6,042 bases of DNA from DATMBL01 sp050735975 (GTDB lineage Bacteria; Desulfobacterota; Binatia; UBA9968). Positions 1 through 4,649 of this stretch are shown here, piece after piece. The stretch lies in contig JBOHVS010000036.1 in NCBI GenBank assembly GCA_050735975.1, forward strand, positions 1 to 6,042. Direction: 5' to 3'. The notes beneath the pieces are model-generated. The model worked only from the letters and a program-made list of their open reading frames with translations. It searched no databases and was not told the DNA's origin. The position numbers were made by a program, and so were the translations under genes. Every line of letters begins with the position of its first letter. Within the stretch, counting starts at the first letter, position 1.

Positions 1-22
1 CGCAATTCCTTAAAAACTCTTT

Positions 23-116
23 GCCACAAAGACACGAAGGCACAAAGAAAACCTTAGTGTCTTGGTTCCGCCGAAGGACGGATCCGTCCGAAGCCATGTG
101 GCGGAGCCTTAGTGGC
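23..116. repeat. 8-base-word hairpin element interrupted by a GC-rich palindrome
   Basis: Three near-identical 8-base words follow one another at 24-47 (CCACAAAG, ACACGAAG, GCACAAAG). They then fold back: AAGACAC (29-35) pairs with GTGTCTT (57-63), AAGG (37-40) with CCTT (52-55), and the outer GCCAC (23-27) with GTGGC (112-116). Between the inner and outer right arms sits a second palindromic block at 67-105, with TCCGCC (67-72) pairing with GGCGGA (100-105) and a perfect 14-base palindrome GGACGGATCCGTCC at 76-89. The nesting suggests that a small palindromic unit was inserted into an older hairpin. No gene is seen in 1-361; this element and the 7-base array account for nearly all of it. Confidence 0.6.
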
Positions 117-119
117 TAA

Positions 120-378
120 TCTTGCAATCCGAAATCCGCAATTCGCAATTCCCCTTGCACTCGCTCTTAGCACTTTGCTCTTCGCTCTCCGCTCTTTACC
201 CTCGAAACTCTAGACTCTAAACTATAAACCATTAACTATTAGGCGAGCCATCTTAACCCTACGCTCTCAACCCTCGTCTGTAGACAACTTCGAACCTCGA
301 ACGTTGATCTTCGAACGTCTTATCTTAGCCTTAACCTCAGCCTTTCTTAAACTCTTCGCTCTCAACTCTCAGCTCTCC
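120..378. repeat. Degenerate 7-base tandem array, about 37 units
   Basis: Cut into sevens from position 120, the sequence reads as 37 consecutive related words with no change of phase. It starts with words such as ATCCGAA, ATCCGCA and ATTCGCA (127-147), passes through CGCTCTT (162 and 190) and TAGACTC (211), then TCAACCC (267), CTTCGAA (288 and 309), and ends in GCTCTCA, ACTCTCA (358-371). In the 11 units at 162-238 the fifth base is always C and the sixth is T in 10 of 11. The + strand is pyrimidine-rich. The array overlaps the last five codons, stop included, of the PaaK-like gene (362-376). No promoter, RNA gene or terminator is evident inside. Confidence 0.8.
130..168 (+). repeat. 39-base inverted repeat, copy A
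   Basis: Positions 130-168 are the exact reverse complement of 2428-2466, 39 of 39 bases by direct comparison. Identity breaks at 129 and at 169. The copy lies inside the first 7-base array and covers the junction between the GCAAT-type words and the CGCTCTT-type words. The two copies flank the PaaK-like gene and the small membrane protein gene. Confidence 0.9.
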
Positions 379-1993
379 CCCGGCTAAGATGCAGCGGCAG
401 AATCTTTCCGCGGGGACTGGCATGGGGAGCGGCTCGCCGGATCCTCACGCTACCCGTATCTTGCCAGACTCGGGCCATAAACTTGTTCCCGCGCGAACCT
501 TGAGCGAATCCGTCGTGCAACCGTTTGAGAAGCCTTTCTTCATTTAAGTCCCCAAGCTCCGGCCGCGCCAAAAGAGTCAGCAGGGTTCGGCCGTGAACGT
601 CTTCCTCTTCAACCAGTTGGTAGTCGCCGGGCCCGCCGCCAAATTCATCCGGGATCGTCTTCTCGACCAGCTCGAAAAGGTCGTGGCAAGAATAATTCAT
701 GCCTTCAGTGGTGAACTTCTCATAGCTTCGAATGTGATGCAGGTGGAGCATCAGACCGACCTTCCCAAGCGCACAGCCGCAATCTCTTCTTACCATCTCT
801 GCGTAATCGCCATTCTCAACGTTGAGGAGTAACCTTGGCGCCGAGGGATGCAAGGTGGTGCAGAGCAGGGGATAGATGTGCGGTTTGTCACCCGCGACAG
901 GAGTGGGCCGGGCGACCAGAGCAAGCATGTGCTCGTTTACATGTATCTCGTCCGTCCCAACAGGATTAGCGCACCCGAAACCGACGTTGATGCTGCCCCC
1001 GTATGCGTAGCGGGACGTGGCGCGCGCTTCGACCCGGTCCAAGATCGCGCGTTTTGAATCGGTAAAGGGCTCCCCGCTGACGATAAATTTCGTCCCTGCC
1101 AAGGACACTCCTCTGTCCCATGCCTCTTTCGCAATTCTGGCCGCATTGCTGGCGGGAGTTGTAATGCAGCAAGTCGCTTTCTCCCGCTTTTTCATAGAAA
1201 GCCAATCGATGATGCGGTGGATTTGTTGCCTGCCGATAAACTCCGGCTTTGGCAAGCCGGGACCAAAATATCTTCCGCCAAGCACTATGAGATAAGTATT
1301 CGCATAGTGGTAGAGTTGCTCGAGCCGGGAAGTAACTGGCATTCTACGCGCAAACCAGCGCTCCACCACTTGCCCCAACTTCGCGTAGATCAAAAGATTG
1401 TTGATGCCTCCTCCTCCAGGTAAAATCGCATCGAACAGCGCGTGCGTGTAGGAAAAGAGTTCATGTGCGGAGAAAAAAACGCGCGCCGCCAGCGCGCGGG
1501 CGCTCAGCCACGCCAAAGGCGTAAAAGAAGCGATAGGCGCATTGCTGGTCCCGCTGCTCTGGATGAAAAACCCCGCGCCGTTGCGCGCCGGTTGGAACTC
1601 CGGTGGAGAAACTCTGAACACGGAGGTTCCCCGTACGACTTCTTTCTTGCCCTTAAATTCGGCCGCAGTGAGATAAACGCCCTCCCGCGCCAGCCGCTTC
1701 AGTGTATCGTCTAATCCATGCCGGCCTATGCACGCGCGAAGGTCTGAAAAGTCGCAGCCCGCGTGCTTTAGCAATTTGCGATACGCGCTGTTGGGGCGTT
1801 CATAGATTCGGCTTCGAACAAGTTCGAGAAACGTTGTGTCCCTGGCACTGAGGGCTATTTTTATTTCTTCCTCTGCGAGCTGTTGTGTCATTTGAGTTCT
1901 GAAGAAATCTCGCAAGGAGCCGGGAAAAATCAGCCGATTTCTCAGAATATTCCAATCCGAGCTGATCTGCAGTTGACGCTCTGTCAAGCTCAT
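362..1993 (-). CDS. PaaK/CapK-like adenylate-forming enzyme (ANL superfamily)
   Basis: The 543-residue product resembles the phenylacetate-CoA ligase/CapK branch of adenylate-forming enzymes, which activate a carboxylic acid as acyl-AMP and pass it to a thiol or other acceptor. Visible motifs, in order: the phosphate-binding loop SSGTSNAPIAS (146-156), the YAYGGS segment (329-334) where the family usually has a YG.TE-type motif, NGD (394-396) as the ribose-contacting Asp region, a CGC pair (405-407), the hinge region RSYEKFTTEGMN (422-433), and a C-terminal PRGKILPL (527-534) with the likely catalytic Lys530. The loop lacks the usual lysine and the YG motif lacks the usual acidic residue, so the substrate or reaction may differ from classical CoA ligases. 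The ATG at 1993 is the chosen start; no clear Shine-Dalgarno sequence precedes it. The start lies 55 bases beyond the small membrane protein gene on the same strand, suggesting co-transcription. The last codons (R-A-E-S and TGA) lie inside a 7-base repeat array. The fold family is fairly sure; the substrate is unknown. Confidence 0.8.
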   Translation of the reverse strand: MSLTERQLQISSDWNILRNRLIFPGSLRDFFRTQMTQQLAEEEIKIALSARDTTFLELVRSRIYERPNSAYRKLLKHAGCDFSDLRACIGRHGLDDTLKRLAREGVYLTAAEFKGKKEVVRGTSVFRVSPPEFQPARNGAGFFIQSSGTSNAPIASFTPLAWLSARALAARVFFSAHELFSYTHALFDAILPGGGGINNLLIYAKLGQVVERWFARRMPVTSRLEQLYHYANTYLIVLGGRYFGPGLPKPEFIGRQQIHRIIDWLSMKKREKATCCITTPASNAARIAKEAWDRGVSLAGTKFIVSGEPFTDSKRAILDRVEARATSRYAYGGSINVGFGCANPVGTDEIHVNEHMLALVARPTPVAGDKPHIYPLLCTTLHPSAPRLLLNVENGDYAEMVRRDCGCALGKVGLMLHLHHIRSYEKFTTEGMNYSCHDLFELVEKTIPDEFGGGPGDYQLVEEEDVHGRTLLTLLARPELGDLNEERLLKRLHDGFAQGSRGNKFMARVWQDTGSVRIRRAAPHASPRGKILPLHLSRGRAES

Positions 1994-2007
1994 AGTTGCC
2001 GGTGGTG

Positions 2008-2063
2008 GGGTTTAGCGGGAAGGGTTTTTATAGTTTAGGGTTTATAGTCTAGAGTTTCGAACC
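2008..2063. repeat. Degenerate 7-base tandem array, about 8 units, overlapping a gene end
   Basis: Eight consecutive 7-base words, including GGGTTTA (2008), TATAGTT (2029), TAGGGTT (2036), TATAGTC (2043) and TAGAGTT (2050), fill the gap between the PaaK-like and small membrane protein genes. They extend over the 3' end of the latter: its TAG stop and last three codons lie at 2049-2060. Bases 2046-2060 are the exact reverse complement of 202-216 in the first array. Orientation on the + strand is purine/T-rich, opposite to the first array. Confidence 0.7.
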
Positions 2064-2375
2064 ACGCCGCTCCTTGCGAGCGACCAGCCAATTATACGTG
2101 GATGCGACAAAGTAACCGAGCACGAAGCCGCACACGGACGCGTAGGCAAACCCAATCAGGCTGCCGACAAACGTTACTCGATAGCCAATAAAAAACTGGC
2201 CGAGCAAGGACAGATGCGGGCCTACGACTTGCCCGCCCTTCAGCACGAGCCAGTTAGTTGCGAGAAAAACGCAGAGGCCTGCCAAAAGGCCAACGACGAC
2301 GCCGTGCACCGTAGCGTTCAGACGCATGAGGCGAGTCAAAACGATTTCTTTCAGCGGGCTTAGTTCTTTGGCCAT
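2049..2375 (-). CDS. Small two-helix membrane protein, paralogous to the flavoprotein C-terminal domain
   Basis: The 108-residue product has a short, partly basic N-terminus, a hydrophobic segment at about 23-45, a conserved-looking loop LVLKGG (43-48)...GP (52-53)...LLGQFFIGYRVT (57-68), a second hydrophobic segment at about 69-98, and a basic tail ARKERRGSKL. Two inner-membrane helices are predicted. I do not recognise a named family. Residues 25-91 align without gaps to residues 504-570 of the neighbouring flavoprotein, with 37 of 67 identical by hand count, so this is a free-standing copy of that domain and a real gene. The ATG at 2375 is supported by AAGGA six bases upstream. It lies 174 bases after the flavoprotein stop and 55 bases before the PaaK-like gene. 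The last three codons (S-K-L) and TAG lie within a 7-base repeat array, so the true ancestral C-terminus may differ. A role as membrane partner, or in heteromer formation with the flavoprotein, is inference. Confidence 0.85.
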   Translation of the reverse strand: MAKELSPLKEIVLTRLMRLNATVHGVVVGLLAGLCVFLATNWLVLKGGQVVGPHLSLLGQFFIGYRVTFVGSLIGFAYASVCGFVLGYFVASTYNWLVARKERRGSKL

Positions 2376-2381
2376 CGTACG

Positions 2382-2386
2382 TCCTT
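2382..2386 (-). promoter_or_regulatory. Ribosome binding site of the small membrane protein gene
   Basis: On the minus strand AAGGA stands six bases before the ATG at 2375, a standard Shine-Dalgarno match and spacing. It is the clearest ribosome binding site in the window and fixes this start. It sits at the very edge of the 7-base array, with which it overlaps by two bases. Confidence 0.65.
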
Positions 2387-2387
2387 C

Positions 2388-2524
2388 AGTTTAGAGCTTA
2401 GAGTTGGAGAGTGGAGAGTGAAGGGCAAAGAGCGAGTGCAAGGGGAATTGCGAATTGCGGATTTCGAATTGCGAATTTAGGGATGTTCCCTTCACCCTTC
2501 ACCCTACACCATAAACTCTAAACT
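2388..2524 (-). other. Imperfect intergenic stem-loop formed by the 7-base array
   Basis: Within the array, 2388-2398 pairs with 2514-2524 (10 of 11) and 2409-2425 pairs with 2488-2504 (14 of 17), nested around a loop containing the TTGCGAA-type words. In the transcript this would be a long imperfect hairpin between the flavoprotein stop and the next ribosome binding site. There is no uridine tract behind it, so I do not call it a terminator. It could affect mRNA stability or coupling; that is inference. Confidence 0.5.
2428..2466 (-). repeat. 39-base inverted repeat, copy B
   Basis: This is the exact reverse complement of 130-168. It lies in the centre of the third 7-base array, across the junction of the AGAGCGA-type and TTGCGAA-type words. 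Its partner is about 2.3 kb away, and the two face each other across two genes. Confidence 0.9.
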
Positions 2525-2549
2525 TTCTGAAACCCTAAACCCTTCACCA

Positions 2550-4352
2550 TCATATATACTGCAGCAGTCTTCTCAGGAGCTGGCGTTCAGCCTTGCGATG
2601 TATCAGAGCCAGGCTAAGGAACATCGTTAAGTTTCTGAGACAAGCAAATCCCCAGCCGCCGATAAATCCGGAGACAAAACCATAGGCCAATCCAAGCAAG
2701 CTCCCCTGTATTGTGACGGTGTAGCCGGGGAAGTACTGGCTGAGGAGCTGAAGGTTCGGGCCGATTGTCTCTCCGCCTTTAAGGACCAAGATGAGTGTCG
2801 CGAGCGCCAGACAGATCCCGGCCGTAGCTCCCAGCGAAACGCCGAAGGCGACGCGGTCAAGCTTGGGAAACGCCCCCGGCAGCGCTTCCTCCAATACCCG
2901 CGAGAGTTTCTCGATGGGGTCTTTGGTCCCCGTTTTGACTTCCTCTAAGTATTCCTGATCGGTGTTAACGCTCCAGAGGTCGTTCTTTTCGCCGAGCACA
3001 AGGTTGCGAACGGCTAACATGCCGGTGAGCATCGCGTGGTCCTGATTATTGTAACGATGCAGCCCGTTTCTGCCGACTGACTGAAAATTCTCCAGCCCGT
3101 TTGCAAACTCCCGGACGGTTTCCAGGTACCCTCTATATTCCGAGTCGTACATGGGATAGGCCTTCGGCGCGCGAATGACGCAGCCGTCCTCCACATCTTC
3201 GTATGACGCGAGGCCGATGCGGGACAGCTCTTGCTTAGCCAACTCGACAAGCTCATCGTCCGGGGTTACCCAGAGTTTGTCTCCCTCCGTGCAGAAATAT
3301 TCAAGGCCCAGACTGGTCTTGCTGCTGTCAGGCACCATTTCCGGGCTCCAGTTTTTGAAATTCTGAATGCGGCCGACGTTGACCTTCGGATCGTGAATGT
3401 AGATCCAGTTGTCAGGGAACAGATTGTCCTTGTTCACAATCAAACAGACGGTGAGAAAGTCGCGATAATTGAGCCGGTTCGCGGCTTCCAAAACATCGCC
3501 AGGGGGCGGAGGATCCAGCTTTTTCAGAAATTCCGTTATCGGCATGCTCGAGATAAAGTTGCCGCCGCGTATCGTTTCTCTGTGGCCGTTGTTGGCCAAC
3601 ACCACGCTCTCGATACGGGTTCCTGTTCTGTTGATACGGGTTACGTCGGAGTTCAATCGAACTTCGCCGCCGCGGCTCTCTACTTGTTCCTTGACAAGAT
3701 TCCACATCATGCCGGGCCCAAGACGCGGGTACTCGAAAGCATCGATCAAGGTCTTTATCGTTTGTTGCGGTTTGAAGAACATATTCAGCACGGCGGTTCT
3801 GAGCGACAGATCCTTGATCCGCTGGGCGGCCCATTCGGCTTTAAGCTCGGAGCAGGGGATGCCCCAGACCTTCTCCGTATATGTTTTAAAGAACGTCTCG
3901 AACAACCTTTTGCCGAAGCGGTTCGTGACCCACTGTTCGAAGGTCTCTTCCTTCCGGCACGGGAAAATCTGCCACCACAGATAGCTCAACACGATCAGCA
4001 AGCTCTCCAGGATGCCGAGTCCCTTCAAAGCATTGAGCGGCTTCAACGGATAATCAAAGTATTTCCCATCGTAGTAGATTCTCGAAAGCCGGGGGCGGCG
4101 GAGGAACTCATCGCCGAGCAAGTCGTGCCACATTTTGTTGACTTCCTCGACTTTCGTGAAAAAGCGATGGCCCCCGATATCAAAGTGGAATCCCTTGTAG
4201 TTCTCGGTGCGCGCAAGGCCGCCGACCTTGTCGTATTTTTCAATGACCACGGGGTGGACGTTGAACTTGGTCAGTTCGTAAGCCGTACTGAGCCCGGCGG
4301 GACCGGCGCCGATCACCACTACTTGGCTGTCTGGGGAGTGTTTATTTTCCAT
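2550..4352 (-). CDS. FAD-dependent oxidoreductase (UDP-galactopyranose mutase/protoporphyrinogen oxidase-like) with C-terminal membrane domain
   Basis: The 600-residue product begins with a Rossmann dinucleotide fold: VVVIGAGPAGLSTAYEL (11-27) with the GxGxxG glycines at 15, 17 and 20, Glu38 in VIEKYDKVGG as the expected ribose-binding acid, then FDIGGHRFF (57-65). TYTEKVWGIPCSEL (157-170) and the near-C-terminal GRNGLHRYNNQDHAMLTGM (427-445) match the flavoprotein family seen in polysaccharide and glycolipid loci and related to UDP-galactopyranose mutase and amine/protoporphyrinogen oxidases. A hydrophobic stretch at about 113-132 may contact the membrane. The flavoenzyme part ends near residue 480; 500-575 forms a two-helix membrane domain homologous to the adjacent 108-residue protein, followed by a basic tail (HRKAERQLLRRLL). 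A membrane-anchored enzyme acting on a sugar nucleotide, lipid-linked substrate or peptide is plausible, but the substrate cannot be read from sequence. The ATG at 4352 sits just before the Rossmann motif; no strong Shine-Dalgarno is seen. A 14-base palindrome lies 11-24 bases upstream. Confidence 0.88.
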   Translation of the reverse strand: MENKHSPDSQVVVIGAGPAGLSTAYELTKFNVHPVVIEKYDKVGGLARTENYKGFHFDIGGHRFFTKVEEVNKMWHDLLGDEFLRRPRLSRIYYDGKYFDYPLKPLNALKGLGILESLLIVLSYLWWQIFPCRKEETFEQWVTNRFGKRLFETFFKTYTEKVWGIPCSELKAEWAAQRIKDLSLRTAVLNMFFKPQQTIKTLIDAFEYPRLGPGMMWNLVKEQVESRGGEVRLNSDVTRINRTGTRIESVVLANNGHRETIRGGNFISSMPITEFLKKLDPPPPGDVLEAANRLNYRDFLTVCLIVNKDNLFPDNWIYIHDPKVNVGRIQNFKNWSPEMVPDSSKTSLGLEYFCTEGDKLWVTPDDELVELAKQELSRIGLASYEDVEDGCVIRAPKAYPMYDSEYRGYLETVREFANGLENFQSVGRNGLHRYNNQDHAMLTGMLAVRNLVLGEKNDLWSVNTDQEYLEEVKTGTKDPIEKLSRVLEEALPGAFPKLDRVAFGVSLGATAGICLALATLILVLKGGETIGPNLQLLSQYFPGYTVTIQGSLLGLAYGFVSGFIGGWGFACLRNLTMFLSLALIHRKAERQLLRRLLQYI

Positions 4353-4362
4353 AAATCTGAAC

Positions 4363-4376
4363 TAGGCAATTGCCTA
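4363..4376. promoter_or_regulatory. Perfect 14-base palindrome upstream of the flavoprotein start; possible operator
   Basis: TAGGCAATTGCCTA is perfectly self-complementary and lies 11-24 bases before the ATG of the flavoprotein gene, about where a ribosome binding site would be expected. A dimeric repressor site or an mRNA hairpin hiding the translation start are both possible. It is a single occurrence in the window, so regulation is inferred from position and symmetry only. Confidence 0.35.
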
Positions 4377-4424
4377 TTCGAAGTACGTTGTCCCGTGAGC
4401 ATTCGCTCAAGGTTGGGATGACAT

Positions 4425-4590
4425 GCTTGGCGCGAACGCGGAAGATTATCTCGCGCAAAGGCGCAAAGGTAAAGACCAAGTCTTTTCGCGCCGACGGCGC
4501 GAGGTAATCCATCTTCCCTTTGCGAACTTGGCGGGCTTGGCGCGATAAACATGACCGGGAAACATTATCTCGGGTAAAGGGCGTGTCCGC
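4425..4590. repeat. Interrupted tandem copy of an 8-base-word repeat
   Basis: GCTTGGCGCGA occurs at 4425-4435 and again at 4535-4545, and ATTATCTCG at 4445-4453 and 4564-4572, so the block GCTTGGCGCGA...ATTATCTCG.G.AAAGG is present twice. The first copy carries GCGCAAAG twice in tandem (4453-4468), and CCTTTGCGAACTTGGCG (4518-4534) runs roughly opposite to it. The word type resembles the ACACGAAG words near the left edge, but not the 7-base arrays. Confidence 0.55.
4445..4508. repeat. 64-base imperfect hairpin inside the 8-base-word repeat
   Basis: ATTATCTCGCGC (4445-4456) pairs with GCGCGAGGTAAT (4497-4508) with one mismatch; GGCGC (4460-4464) pairs with GCGCC (4488-4492); AAAGAC (4471-4476) pairs with GTCTTT (4480-4485) around a three-base loop. 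An alternative fold uses the compact palindrome TCGCGCCG-A-CGGCGCGA at 4486-4502. The competing folds suggest a structured mobile-type repeat rather than a terminator, and no T-tract follows on either strand. Confidence 0.6.
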
Positions 4591-4649
4591 ACGCAGACAG
4601 GTGTCCCTTCGACGTCTCAGGACATTCTTCGCGCGAGTCACTGCTCGGC

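Larger units (their letters stand above)
2385..2545. repeat. Degenerate 7-base tandem array, 23 units, with palindromic layout
   Basis: Twenty-three 7-base words run in one phase across nearly the whole gap between the flavoprotein and small membrane protein genes. On the + strand the first part is purine-rich (TAGAGCT, TAGAGTT, then GGAGAGT twice, 2392-2419). The middle is TTGCGAA-type (2448, 2455, 2469). The last part is pyrimidine-rich (CTTCACC twice at 2490-2503, then CTACACC; CTAAACT at 2518; ACCCTAA at 2532). The two outer parts are roughly reverse complements of each other around the central words. No gene or clear terminator is seen in it. Confidence 0.8.
4353..4649. other. Intergenic region between synthetase and flavoprotein genes, no gene seen
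   Basis: These 297 bases separate the synthetase stop from the flavoprotein start. They hold a 14-base palindrome next to the flavoprotein start, a small hairpin TGAGC-ATTC-GCTCA (4396-4409), and two partial copies of an 8-base-word repeat with hairpins (about 4425-4590). Open frames crossing it give arginine-rich products that follow the repeats and look spurious. I see no convincing -35/-10 pair, tRNA or uridine-tailed terminator. The region could hold a promoter for the downstream genes, but nothing in it proves that. Confidence 0.55.

Noticed and set aside
120..378. CRISPR array
   Set aside because: The units are 7 bases and drift; there is no alternation of a conserved 24-40 base repeat with unique spacers, and no cas gene in the window.
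1442..1714. Plus-strand frames inside the PaaK-like gene
   Set aside because: These are arginine-rich products antisense to a gene with recognisable enzyme motifs, and no ribosome binding site supports them.
2511..2545. Telomere-like CCCTAAA words
   Set aside because: Only single, non-uniform copies occur; they are members of the drifting 7-base array, and the genes are bacterial.
3231..4421. A 396-codon open frame on the + strand
   Set aside because: It is antisense to the flavoprotein gene over nearly its whole length and shows no recognisable motif; the minus-strand product has clear FAD-binding motifs, so this is a shadow frame.
4590..4615. Possible terminator hairpin after the synthetase stop (GTCTGC-GT-GCGGAC on the minus strand)
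   Set aside because: The stem is short, needs a G-U pair, and has no uridine tract after it.
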